A stretch of DNA of 64,000 nt from Phenylobacterium sp. SCN 70-31 (GTDB lineage: Bacteria > Pseudomonadota > Alphaproteobacteria > Caulobacterales > Caulobacteraceae), in NCBI RefSeq assembly GCF_001724605.1, contig NZ_MEEX01000003.1, positions 62,001-126,000 on the forward strand. The letters are read 5' to 3'. The position numbers were made by a program, and so were the translations under genes. The notes below the pieces were generated by a model. It made no database searches. It saw only the letters and a list, made by a program, of their open reading frames with translations, and was not told the origin of the DNA. Numbering within the stretch: position 1 is the stretch's first letter; each line of letters begins with the position of its first letter. Shown here in pieces: positions 26,767-36,307 of this stretch.

Positions 26767-27276
26767 GCGTGTCTCGAAGCAGGCCCCTGAAGCCTGGCCG
26801 CAGTTCGTCGGCGCGCCGCGAAACCTCGCGGCGCCGTCGCGCAGCCGTTCAGGGATGGGTTGAGCGCTGTCCGACGGGGGCCTTGGCCAACCTCGTCAGA
26901 TCAGGCTTGAAGCGGTCACCTCACGACCTCTGCCCGCCAAGATCAGAAGCCTGGGAAACCCGACAGGAAATTTGCTCCAGTCCAGAGTTGTACTGGACGT
27001 TTCAATATCGCATCCGAAAGAAAAGGTGTGTAAATACTGTAGTGACCCATGTATCGAAATGTAAAATCTAAAACTCGCCCGAAAAGGCGGATGGCCGCCG
27101 TCAGCTGACGCGCAAGCGCGCTCGCGACAGATGCGTCGACCCCAAGATGCGCGACGCGATCCTCCCGCGCCCGCCTCGAGACCGACGTATTCCGGCTCCG
27201 GTTCGTCGCCCTCGGCTGAAACCGGCCACGCTTGACCTGCCGGGCCAGGCAGCCCGGCAAGACTGTGCGCCTCGGG
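26767..27276. other. Intergenic spacer with an AT-rich core
   Basis: This 510-bp gap holds no convincing gene. The core at about 26965-27080 is strikingly AT-rich against its surroundings and contains a perfect inverted repeat, GTCCAG (26980-26985) and CTGGAC (26993-26998), around a 7-nt loop. That core is a candidate promoter/operator for the minus-strand PEP-CTERM gene, though no box is convincing. The 27100-27276 part, between the gdhA stop and its putative terminator, shows nothing further. Confidence 0.5.
27082..27099 (-). terminator. Candidate intrinsic terminator after gdhA
   Basis: On the minus strand GGCGG (27095-27099) and CCGCC (27086-27090) pair around CCAT and are followed directly by TTTT. 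A second T run comes about 8 nt later. The stem is short (5 bp) and lies about 178 nt past the gdhA stop. Confidence 0.4.
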
Positions 27277-28776
<1,500 letters not shown>

Positions 28777-30636
28777 TCAGGCCGCCACGGCGACCAGCAG
28801 GGCCTCTGCGCGGCGCGCCATGGCCGAGATGCGGCCCGAACGGAGGCAGCGCTCGAGGGTGCCGTCGCTGGTCCGGTCCTTGCGCACGATCGCCGTCGCG
28901 AGGCGGCGGAGCTGGACGTGCGACGCGCGCTGGATCGCACGGGGGTCGGTCAGCAGGCGTTCGACCTCGGCCGCCTGTTGCGCGCCGTCCGACGAGGCGA
29001 CCCAGTCGCTGGCCTGCACCGCCTGGACGAAATCTCGGATCACCTCCGAGCACGCCTCACTGGACGTCGCCGCCCGGCGAGCGAAAGGGGCGAGGACCGC
29101 CAGCCGGCGCCGAACCTCTCCAGCGTCGTCCGCGTCGATGCAGGCGATCAACTGTCCACCGATGTCGCAGAGCGGTTCGAGCACATCGAGAGCCTCGATC
29201 CAGGCCTGCGGGACATCCTCGTGCCCGTGGCAGGCGCCCCAGATCTGACCGGCGATGGAGGCGGTGGAGTCGCTGTCGCCGTCATGGTTCGCCGCAAGGC
29301 GCACGGCCTCTTCGAACGTGCGGGCCTTGAGCGCGGCGTAGACTCCGATGGCCAGCGCCTCGTGCCCATGCCAGCCCTGGCCCAGGGTCGGCAGCACCTG
29401 CGACGCCGGGGTGTCGTCTCCGGCCAGGGCGCGGGCCAGCCGCACCGCGGCGAGAACCTCCTCGCCCTGGTCCGCACGATCCAGCCGGGCCTCCATGCGG
29501 TCGAGCGCGGAATCGAGCGTCCCTTCGGCCACCAGATCTCGGACAAGTCCCGCCAGGGCCGCCGCGGCGAGGCGGGCCGACGGGTGTCCGTGAGTCAGGG
29601 CGGCGGCTTCCTCGCCCAGGCGGAAGGCCTGGTCCGGGTCGATCGCCGGCAGCAGGCCCAGCGGGGCGACCCGCATCACCGCGCCGCACCCCCTGGAGTC
29701 GTTGATGGGCGCATCGACCGTCCCCCGCGCTCCGGCGGCCAGGGCCGTCAGGCAGGTGCTGCCCGGCGCACGCGGAGCCCAGAGTTCGCGGTACTGGCTG
29801 AGCCCGGCGGCGTGAGAGGTCCATTCCTCGCGCTGGGTGCGGAACCACTCCAGGTAGGCCCGGCGCACACGCCCGGTGACGCGATCCTGGTGCAGCACCA
29901 GATCCTCGTCGACCGCCGCCAGCAGGCCCTCGGCGGTGAAGAGCGTCATCTGCGTGTCGTCGCTGACCGCCGTCCGTCCGCCCTGGAGCCGCGGCTCCAC
30001 AAGGCCGTCGGGTCCATGCCGCTCGCGCACCTGGTCCATGGACAGGAATTCGATGGGATAGCCGAACGCGTCACCCGTCGCGCCGCCCAGCAGGCAGCCC
30101 AGAATCCGGCTCGCGACTCCGGAATCCGTCAGGTGGGCCCGCCGCGCCCGCACGTACTGCGACTGAGCCACGCTCTCGATGGCTCGCGGCCGGGCGGAAC
30201 AGACCGCCGCGATGGCGTCGTCGACCGGAAGTCCCAGTTCGACAAGCAGGCGGGCCGCCACCAGTCCGGTCCGCCCGGCCCCGCTGTGGCAGTGGATCAG
30301 CACCCGGCCGCCCCCGCGCAGCGTCTGGCGCAGCCCGTGCCCGGCATAGGCCCAGATGCGGTCGAACCGCGCCGTCGGAACGCCCGCCCGCCGGAACGGC
30401 AGGTCGTAGCGCCGCGCCGCGAGCCGGGAGAGCGCCGCAGGAAGGTCTGCGCATCCCATGAGGCCATACTCGTGCGCCTCCATGAGCGAGACGATCGCAT
30501 CCGGCCGGAAGGCCTCGACCACCGCCCGGTCCGCCTCAAGGCCGCCAGGGCCGCTTCCGGGGCAGGCCGACATCCCGATCACCCCGTTCGTCGCGGGGAC
30601 CTGGGCGATACGAAACGCAGACGCACTGGGGGCCAT
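28777..30636 (-). CDS. Fusion of dual-specificity-phosphatase-like domain and ADP-ribosylglycohydrolase
   Basis: This 619-residue protein joins two enzymes. Residues about 10-170 form a cyclin-dependent-kinase-inhibitor-3/DSP-like phosphatase with IHCHSGAGRTG (Cys116, Arg122). Residues about 175-610 form an ADP-ribosylglycohydrolase (DraG-like) with GGATGDAFGYPIEF, the metal-binding SDDTQM, NDSRGCGAVMR and DGDSDSTASIAGQIWGA. The acidic residues that bind the two Mg ions are present. The ATG at 30636 has AGGA 8 nt upstream. It is divergent from an NrtR-type regulator with operator-like sites between them, which suggests a role in NAD/ADP-ribose metabolism or in removing ADP-ribose from proteins. 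Confidence 0.85.
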   Translation of the reverse strand: MAPSASAFRIAQVPATNGVIGMSACPGSGPGGLEADRAVVEAFRPDAIVSLMEAHEYGLMGCADLPAALSRLAARRYDLPFRRAGVPTARFDRIWAYAGHGLRQTLRGGGRVLIHCHSGAGRTGLVAARLLVELGLPVDDAIAAVCSARPRAIESVAQSQYVRARRAHLTDSGVASRILGCLLGGATGDAFGYPIEFLSMDQVRERHGPDGLVEPRLQGGRTAVSDDTQMTLFTAEGLLAAVDEDLVLHQDRVTGRVRRAYLEWFRTQREEWTSHAAGLSQYRELWAPRAPGSTCLTALAAGARGTVDAPINDSRGCGAVMRVAPLGLLPAIDPDQAFRLGEEAAALTHGHPSARLAAAALAGLVRDLVAEGTLDSALDRMEARLDRADQGEEVLAAVRLARALAGDDTPASQVLPTLGQGWHGHEALAIGVYAALKARTFEEAVRLAANHDGDSDSTASIAGQIWGACHGHEDVPQAWIEALDVLEPLCDIGGQLIACIDADDAGEVRRRLAVLAPFARRAATSSEACSEVIRDFVQAVQASDWVASSDGAQQAAEVERLLTDPRAIQRASHVQLRRLATAIVRKDRTSDGTLERCLRSGRISAMARRAEALLVAVAA

Positions 30637-30671
30637 CGGACATCCTGGGTTTGACACCGACACGAACCGAC

Positions 30672-30724
30672 TTAGTGTCTGAATCACACTTATCAGCGCG
30701 AACTTAGTGTCGTCAATACACGAA
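30672..30724. promoter_or_regulatory. Two palindromic NrtR-operator candidates
   Basis: Two imperfect palindromes share one form: TTAGTGT-N7-ACACTTA (30672-30692) and TTAGTGT-N7-ACACGAA (30704-30724). Their start points are 32 bp apart, about three helical turns, so bound dimers would lie on one face. The first begins 36 bp from the ADP-ribosylglycohydrolase start. The second ends one base before the nrtR ATG, predicting tight autoregulation. Confidence 0.6.
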
Positions 30725-30725
30725 C

Positions 30726-31367
30726 ATGGCCTTCACATACGCCTATCCCCATCCCGCGGTCGCCACCGACATCGCCGTCTTCACTCTGCGGCGCGGCGCG
30801 CTGCACGTGCTGCTGATCGAACGGGGCGGCGAACCTTTTCTGGGCGCGTGGGCCCTTCCCGGCGGCTTCGTCCAGCCCGAGGAGGATCTGGACGCCTGCG
30901 CACGCCGCGAACTGCAGGAAGAGACGGGGGTCGAATCGGACGTCCTGCTTCACTTCGCCAACTTCAGCGCGCCCTGCCGCGATCCGCGCGAGCGGGTGAT
31001 CTCGGTCGCCTATCTGGCGCTGATGCCGTCGGACGAATTGCGGGTGGAAGGCAGTTCGGACGCCGCCCAGGCCCAATGGTTCCCGATCGGCGACCTTCCC
31101 CCGCTGGCGTTCGACCACGAGGAGATCCTGCGCCAGGCCCTGGCGAACCTCGGCGCCCGCGCCCGCGGAGTCACACTGCTCTTCGCTCTGCTGCCGCCAC
31201 GTTTCACCCTGAGCCAGCTCCAGGCCGCCTACGAGGCGGTCACCGGCGAGGAGGCGGAGAAGCGCAACTTCCGCAAGATGGTCCTTGGACTGGGCTGCGT
31301 ACGCGAGACCGACGACTTCGCCCACGGCAGCCACCGGCCCGCCCGGCTCTACGAAGCGGCCGCCTGA
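30726..31367 (+). CDS. nrtR: NrtR-type Nudix-related transcriptional regulator
   Basis: A 213-residue protein with an N-terminal Nudix fold (about 12-145) and a C-terminal winged helix (about 150-210; FTLSQLQAAYEAVTGE, RNFRKMV, ending RPARLYEA). This is the NrtR layout, a repressor of NAD-related genes whose Nudix domain binds ADP-ribose. Its Nudix box GGFVQPEEDLDACARRELQ continuing EETGV is complete (G-x5-E-x7-RELQEE-x-GV), so hydrolysis may be retained. The ATG at 30726 follows directly after an operator-like palindrome, leaving almost no leader. It is divergent from the ADP-ribosylglycohydrolase fusion and convergent with the AraC gene. Confidence 0.85.
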   Translation: MAFTYAYPHPAVATDIAVFTLRRGALHVLLIERGGEPFLGAWALPGGFVQPEEDLDACARRELQEETGVESDVLLHFANFSAPCRDPRERVISVAYLALMPSDELRVEGSSDAAQAQWFPIGDLPPLAFDHEEILRQALANLGARARGVTLLFALLPPRFTLSQLQAAYEAVTGEEAEKRNFRKMVLGLGCVRETDDFAHGSHRPARLYEAAA

Positions 31368-31392
31368 CCCCCCGCAGTCGAGCTTCCCACGC

Positions 31393-32262
31393 TCAACCGC
31401 CCGTCGCGCGATAGGCCCGCGGGGAACGGCCCGCCGTCCGGGCGAAGAAGCGGGAGAAATACGCCGGATCGTCGAAGCCCAGGTCGTAGGCCACCTCGGC
31501 CACTGTCATGTTGGAGTAGAGCAAGGCGCGCTTGGCCTCGAGCGCCAGACGCTCCTGGATCAGTTGCAGCGGCGAAGCCTCCGCGACGGCCAGGCAGGCC
31601 ACGCGAAGCCGCCTGGGCGTGACGTTGAGCGACGCGGCATAGGCCTCGACGCCGTCGCCCGACCTGTAGCGGGCTTCGATCCGCTCGCGGAAGCGAGCCA
31701 CGAGATCGGCCTGGGCTCCCGGCGCCCGCCCGGCGGACTCGTCCGCCTCATGATGCACGATCCGCAATATCTCGATGAGCAGCGTGGTCAGCAGGGCCTC
31801 GACCGCCGCATCGTGTCCGATGGCCGTCCAGGACAGCTCCCGGGAGAGCCGGGTCAGCAGGCCCGAGAACAGGGCCTCGTCCTCGGCCGGGAGGCAGGCG
31901 GCGCGGGCGAAGACGCGGCTGAGGCCGGCCTCTCGCGCCGCCAGTTCGCGCAGGTATTCGTCCGAGAGGGTGAGCACCGAACCCGCCGTCTCGCTCTCGT
32001 AGGCGAAGCCATGAACCAGGGTCGAGGGGACGAGGAGAAGGCACGGCGCGCGGAACGGGATCGTTCGATCGTCCGCGAGCATCTCGCCCCCGCCTTGGGC
32101 GATGTGAAAGACGTGGCAGAGATTGGCGTGGGTGTGGGGCCGAATGTTCCAGTTTGCGGGCCGCGTCCGATCGTCGATGGGTTCCAGATGGAGGAAGCGC
32201 TCGCGAACCGCACGCGGAGGTTCGCCGTAGAGGAAAAAGCGGGGAATGGCCTTTGTGCGCAT
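31393..32262 (-). CDS. pobR: AraC-family regulator (PobR-like) divergent from pobA
   Basis: This 289-residue protein has an N-terminal cupin-like sensing domain (NIRPHTHANLCHVFHIAQGG, VPSTLVHGFAY) and a C-terminal AraC DNA-binding domain. Its two helix-turn-helix units are visible as YAASLNVTPRRLRVAC and VAEVAYDLGFDDPAYFSRFF. It resembles AraC-type PobR activators of 4-hydroxybenzoate hydroxylase. Divergent placement 120 bp from pobA supports this. The ATG at 32262 (MRTKAIP) is preferred over an upstream GTG. Direct repeats in the intergenic region are candidate binding sites. The effector is presumably 4-hydroxybenzoate (inference). Confidence 0.82.
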   Translation of the reverse strand: MRTKAIPRFFLYGEPPRAVRERFLHLEPIDDRTRPANWNIRPHTHANLCHVFHIAQGGGEMLADDRTIPFRAPCLLLVPSTLVHGFAYESETAGSVLTLSDEYLRELAAREAGLSRVFARAACLPAEDEALFSGLLTRLSRELSWTAIGHDAAVEALLTTLLIEILRIVHHEADESAGRAPGAQADLVARFRERIEARYRSGDGVEAYAASLNVTPRRLRVACLAVAEASPLQLIQERLALEAKRALLYSNMTVAEVAYDLGFDDPAYFSRFFARTAGRSPRAYRATGG

Positions 32263-32298
32263 CGGGGCCGACCTCACTGCCCATCGCGCGGGGCGTGT

Positions 32299-32331
32299 CC
32301 GAAAAATCCAACTATTGGGCCGAACGGTCCA
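32299..32331 (+). promoter_or_regulatory. Direct repeats between pobR and pobA (AraC-type operator candidate)
   Basis: CCGAA-N3-TCCA occurs at 32299-32310 and again at 32320-32331. The 21-bp spacing is two helical turns, the typical arrangement for the two half-sites of an AraC-family activator. The repeats lie about 50-80 bp before the pobA start. Confidence 0.5.
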
Positions 32332-32381
32332 TCGTCAACCGCCTCCGGCGGCCTGAGGATCGCGGCAAGCCGCAGGACAGA

Positions 32382-33581
32382 ATGCGGCGTTCGAGGGAGG
32401 CGCCGATCCGCACCCGGATCGCCATCGTCGGAGCCGGACCCGCCGGTATGTTCCTGGCCCACCTGCTTCATCGGCAGGGGTTGGACTGCGTCGTCGTGGA
32501 ACGGAAGGACCGGGCGCATGTGGAAGGCCGCGTCCGCGCCGGGGTCCTGGAACGCGTCACCGTAGACCTGATGACGCACCTGGGCCTGGCGGATCGACTC
32601 CGTCGTGAAGGTCTCGTCCACACCGGCGTGAACCTGGCCTGCGACGGCGGGATCTTCCGCATCGACATGGCCGAACTCACCGGCGGGGCCTCGGTGACGG
32701 TCTACGGGCAGCAGGAGGTGATGAAGGACCTGTTCGACGGGGCCGAGGCGCGCGGGATCCAGGTCGTGTTCGGCGCCGAGGACGTGGCCCTGCACGATCT
32801 CGACACCCCCGCGCCCTTCGTGACGTGGCGCAGCCAGGGGCTGGCGTTCCGCCTCGACTGCGAGGCGGTCGCGGGCTGCGACGGCTTCCACGGGGTGAGC
32901 CGCGCGAGCATTCCGGAGGACGCGATCGCCCGGTTCGAGCGCGCCTACCCCTTCGGCTGGCTGGGCGTCCTGACCGAAGCGCCGCCGTGCAGCGACGAGC
33001 TGATCTACGCCAACCACGAGCGCGGCTTCGCCCTGGCCTCGATGCGCTCGCCCACGCGCAGCCGCTACTACATCCAGTGCGGCCCGGAGGCGCGGACCGA
33101 CGACTGGCCCGACGAACGCTTCTGGGACGAACTGTGCGTCCGCCTCGGGCCCGAAGCCGGAGGCCGGGTGGACCGGCGCCCCACTTTCGAGAAGAGCATC
33201 GCGCCGCTGCGCAGCTTCGTGGTCGAACCCCTGCGGCACGGCCGGCTGGTGCTGGCGGGCGACGCCGCCCACATCGTCCCCCCGACAGGCGCCAAGGGGC
33301 TCAATCTCGCCGCTTCGGACGCGATCATGCTGAGCGAAGCGCTCGCCGAAGCCCTCGGAACCGGCGACGAGACCGCCCTCGACCGATACTCCCGGCGCGC
33401 GCTGGCGCGGGTGTGGAAGGCCGAGCGCTTCTCGTGGTGGTTCACCACCCTCACCCACCGCTTTCCCGACATGGCGGGCTTCGAGCGACGGATGCAGACC
33501 GCCGAACTCGCCTACATCCGCGGCTCGCGCGCCGCCCAGACCGTCGTGGCCGAGAACTACGTCGGCCTGCCCCTGGAGTAG
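32382..33581 (+). CDS. pobA: 4-hydroxybenzoate 3-monooxygenase
   Basis: PobA is an FAD-dependent aromatic hydroxylase that turns 4-hydroxybenzoate into protocatechuate with NAD(P)H and O2. The 399-residue length fits the family (about 394). It shows the GxGxxG motif IAIVGAGPAGMFLAHLLHR, RAGVLE, the DG motif CDGFHGVSR and the FAD ribityl-binding GDAAHIVPPTGAKGLNLAASD. The ATG at 32382 is the only start giving the family N-terminus. It heads an operon that continues with the protocatechuate 4,5-cleavage genes, so the substrate is funnelled directly into ring cleavage. ligC starts 6 nt after its stop. Confidence 0.95.
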   Translation: MRRSREAPIRTRIAIVGAGPAGMFLAHLLHRQGLDCVVVERKDRAHVEGRVRAGVLERVTVDLMTHLGLADRLRREGLVHTGVNLACDGGIFRIDMAELTGGASVTVYGQQEVMKDLFDGAEARGIQVVFGAEDVALHDLDTPAPFVTWRSQGLAFRLDCEAVAGCDGFHGVSRASIPEDAIARFERAYPFGWLGVLTEAPPCSDELIYANHERGFALASMRSPTRSRYYIQCGPEARTDDWPDERFWDELCVRLGPEAGGRVDRRPTFEKSIAPLRSFVVEPLRHGRLVLAGDAAHIVPPTGAKGLNLAASDAIMLSEALAEALGTGDETALDRYSRRALARVWKAERFSWWFTTLTHRFPDMAGFERRMQTAELAYIRGSRAAQTVVAENYVGLPLE

Positions 33582-33587
33582 AGACGC

Positions 33588-34529
33588 ATGAAGTTGATCG
33601 TGGCCGGCGAAGGCGCATTCGGCGTCAAGCACCTGGAGGCTCTGGCCGCCATCCCGGAAGCCGAGGTCGTGGGCCTGGCCGGCGGCGTGGCCGACGCCAC
33701 CGAGGCCACGGCCCGCAAATTCGGCATACCCAACTGGACGCTCGACCTGGACGAAGCCCTGGCCCTCCCCGGCGTCCAGGCCGCGATCCTGGCCACGCCC
33801 ACGCCGCTCCACGCCGCCCAGGCGATCCGGTGCCTCGAAGCCGGCAAGCATGTGGCCGTCGAAATCCCGATGGCCGACAACCTGGCCGACGCCGAACGGC
33901 TGGTGGAGACGGCCAGGCGCACGGGCCTCGTGGCCATGTGCGGCCACACGCGGCGGTTCAACCCCAGTCATCAGTGGGTTCACCGGCGGATCACGGCCGG
34001 AGACCTGAAGATCCAGCAGATGGACGTCCAGACGTTCTTCTTCCGGCGGAAGAACCTGAACGCCCTCGGCCAGCCGCGGAGCTGGACCGACCATCTCCTC
34101 TGGCACCACGCGGCCCACACCGTGGACCTGTTCGCCTGGCAGACCGGCGAGGAGATCAGCATCGCGCGCGCCGTCCAGGGACCGATGCATCCGGAACTGG
34201 GCATCGCCATGGACATGTCGATCCAGATGAAGGTCCCGTCGGGAGCGATCTGCACGCTGTCGCTGTCGTTCAACAACGACGGGCCGCTGGGCACGTTCTT
34301 CCGCTACATCTGCGACAATGGCACCTACATCGCCCGCTACGACGACCTCGTGGACGGCAAGGATCAGCCGATCGACGTCTCCCAGGTGGACGTCTCCATG
34401 AACGGCATCGAGCTCCAGGACCGCGAGTTTCTGGCCGCCATCCGGGAAGGCCGCGAACCCAACGGGTCCGTGGCCCAGGTGCTGCCCGCCTATCGCGCCC
34501 TCGACGCCATCGAGAAGAGCCTTCTCTAG
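33588..34529 (+). CDS. ligC: 4-carboxy-2-hydroxymuconate-6-semialdehyde dehydrogenase
   Basis: LigC oxidises the hemiacetal form of the protocatechuate 4,5-cleavage product to 2-pyrone-4,6-dicarboxylate with NADP. The 313-residue protein is of the Gfo/Idh/MocA type: Rossmann start LIVAGEGAFGVKHLEAL, AILATPTPLHAAQAIRCLE, GKHVAVEIPMADNLADAE, and the C-terminal catalytic region WTDHLLWHHAAHTVDLFAW. Length and blocks match LigC of Sphingobium (about 315). It sits between pobA and ligK in a single operon. The start has a weak ribosome site 6 nt after the pobA stop, suggesting translational coupling. Confidence 0.93.
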   Translation: MKLIVAGEGAFGVKHLEALAAIPEAEVVGLAGGVADATEATARKFGIPNWTLDLDEALALPGVQAAILATPTPLHAAQAIRCLEAGKHVAVEIPMADNLADAERLVETARRTGLVAMCGHTRRFNPSHQWVHRRITAGDLKIQQMDVQTFFFRRKNLNALGQPRSWTDHLLWHHAAHTVDLFAWQTGEEISIARAVQGPMHPELGIAMDMSIQMKVPSGAICTLSLSFNNDGPLGTFFRYICDNGTYIARYDDLVDGKDQPIDVSQVDVSMNGIELQDREFLAAIREGREPNGSVAQVLPAYRALDAIEKSLL

Positions 34530-34538
34530 GAGCCGTGC

Positions 34539-35225
34539 ATGAGCCTGGTGGTCCGCAACATCCCCCGCGCCGACGCCGAGGCCGTCGACGCCCTGGCCGG
34601 GTTCGGCGTCGCCACGACCCATGAAGCCCAGGGCCGCAGGGGCCTCATGGCCTCGTACATGCGTCCGATCTATCGGCCGGCCGCCATCGCCGGGACGGCG
34701 GTGACGTGCGAGGTCGCGCCCGGCGACAACTGGATGATCCACGTGGCGGTGGAACAGTGCCGGACGGGCGACATCCTGGTCGTCGCCCCCTCGTCGCCCT
34801 GCGAGGACGGCTACTTCGGGGACCTCCTGGCCACGTCGCTGAAGGCGCGCGGCGTCCGGGGCCTGATCATCGAGGCCGGGGTGCGCGACGTGGCCACGCT
34901 GACCGAGATGGGGTTTCCGGTCTGGTCCAGGGCGATTTTCGCTCAGGGCACGGTCAAGGAGACGCTGGGCGACGTGAACCTGCCGCTCGTCTGCGGCGGC
35001 GCGCTCGTGAACCCGGGCGACGTGATCGTGGCCGACGACGACGGGGTCTGCGTGGTCCGGCGCACGGAGGCCGCGGCCGTGGTCGAGAAGGCGCGCCAGC
35101 GCGTGGCGAACGAAGACGAGAAGCGCGCCCGGTTCGAGGCGGGCGAACTGGGCCTCGACATCTACGGCATGCGCGAGAAGCTGGCCGCCAAGGGGCTGCG
35201 CTACGTGGACGAGGCGCCGTCATGA
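34539..35225 (+). CDS. ligK: 4-carboxy-4-hydroxy-2-oxoadipate aldolase / oxaloacetate decarboxylase
   Basis: LigK splits 4-carboxy-4-hydroxy-2-oxoadipate into pyruvate and oxaloacetate, the last step of protocatechuate 4,5-cleavage. It also decarboxylates oxaloacetate. The 228-residue class II aldolase is of the HMG/RraA-like fold, with [20 protein letters not shown] near the N-terminus and [21 protein letters not shown] further on. The active-site block is [20 protein letters not shown] followed by GVRDV. The conserved Arg and Asp that bind pyruvate and metal are in the GVRDV region. AGGAG precedes the ATG. Its stop overlaps the next start (ATGA). Confidence 0.94.
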   Translation: MSLVVRNIPRADAEAVDALAGFGVATTHEAQGRRGLMASYMRPIYRPAAIAGTAVTCEVAPGDNWMIHVAVEQCRTGDILVVAPSSPCEDGYFGDLLATSLKARGVRGLIIEAGVRDVATLTEMGFPVWSRAIFAQGTVKETLGDVNLPLVCGGALVNPGDVIVADDDGVCVVRRTEAAAVVEKARQRVANEDEKRARFEAGELGLDIYGMREKLAAKGLRYVDEAPS

Positions 35226-36307
35226 CCCAGACGGCCATTCCCTGCACCGTGATGCGCGGCGGCACGTCCAAGGGCCTCTACTTCCGCGCCTCGGACCTGC
35301 CGGAAGACCGCGCGACGCGCGACGCCGTCCTCCTGGCCGCGATGGGCTCCCCCGATCCGCGCCAGATCGACGGGATGGGCGGCGCCCATCCGCTGACGAG
35401 CAAGATCGCCGTGGTGGGGCCGCCGACGCACCCCGACGCCGACGTGGACTACCTGTTCCTCCAGGCCGTGGTGGACGAAGCCCGGATCGACGACGGACAG
35501 AACTGCGGCAACCTGCTGGCCGGTGTGGGCCACTTCGCCCTCGAGGAGGGGCTGGTCGCCGCGGCGGACACGGAAACCCGTGTGCGCATCAACATGCTGA
35601 ACACCGGCAGCCTCGCGGTGGCCACGATCCAGACGCCGGGCGGCCGGGTGCGCTACGACGGGCCGGCGCGGATCGACGGTGTTCCCGGAACGGCCGCGCC
35701 GGTGCCGATCGACTTCCTGGACGTGGCCGGCTCCACCTGCGGCGCCCTGCTTCCGACGGGCGCGGCGCGCGACGTGGTGGATGGGATCGAGGTGACCGCC
35801 ATCGACAACGGCATGCCCGTCGTCGTGCTGCGCGCCGCCGACCTCGGCAAGACCGGCTACGAGACGCCCGAGGAGCTGGAGGCCGACACCGCGCTCAAGG
35901 CCCGCGTCGAGGCGATCCGGCTCCGGATCGGGCCCCGGATGAACCTGGGCGACGTGACGAAGAAGACCGTGCCCAAGATGTGCCTGGCGGCGCCGCCACG
36001 GGCCGGCGGCACGGTCTGCACCCGGAACTTCATCCCCCACCGCGTCCACGAGGCCATCGGCGTCTTCGGGGCGGTCAGCGTGGCCACAGCCTGCGTCCTG
36101 CCGGGCTCGGTGGCGGCCGACGTCGCGAAGGTCGCCGATCCCGGCGCCATCGAGGTGGAGCATCCCACCGGCTTCTTCACCGTGGCGATGGACGCCGTCG
36201 TCGAGGATGGGACCCTTGTGGTGCGGCGCTCCGCGCTGCTCCGCACCGCACGCCGGCTGATGCGGGGCGAGGTCTATGTGCCGGCAAGCCTGTGGGGTGG
36301 CCCATGA
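35222..36307 (+). CDS. ligU: 4-oxalomesaconate tautomerase (PrpF family)
   Basis: LigU (GalD-like) isomerises the double bond of oxalomesaconate on the way to the LigJ hydratase step. The 361-residue protein is a PrpF/diaminopimelate-epimerase-fold isomerase: [20 protein letters not shown] at the N-terminus, [33 protein letters not shown] with a conserved Cys, and PKMCLAAPP followed by a Gly-rich segment. Its ATG overlaps the ligK stop, and its TGA overlaps the next ATG. The wider PrpF family includes aconitate isomerases, but operon context identifies this one. Confidence 0.9.
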   Translation: MTQTAIPCTVMRGGTSKGLYFRASDLPEDRATRDAVLLAAMGSPDPRQIDGMGGAHPLTSKIAVVGPPTHPDADVDYLFLQAVVDEARIDDGQNCGNLLAGVGHFALEEGLVAAADTETRVRINMLNTGSLAVATIQTPGGRVRYDGPARIDGVPGTAAPVPIDFLDVAGSTCGALLPTGAARDVVDGIEVTAIDNGMPVVVLRAADLGKTGYETPEELEADTALKARVEAIRLRIGPRMNLGDVTKKTVPKMCLAAPPRAGGTVCTRNFIPHRVHEAIGVFGAVSVATACVLPGSVAADVAKVADPGAIEVEHPTGFFTVAMDAVVEDGTLVVRRSALLRTARRLMRGEVYVPASLWGGP

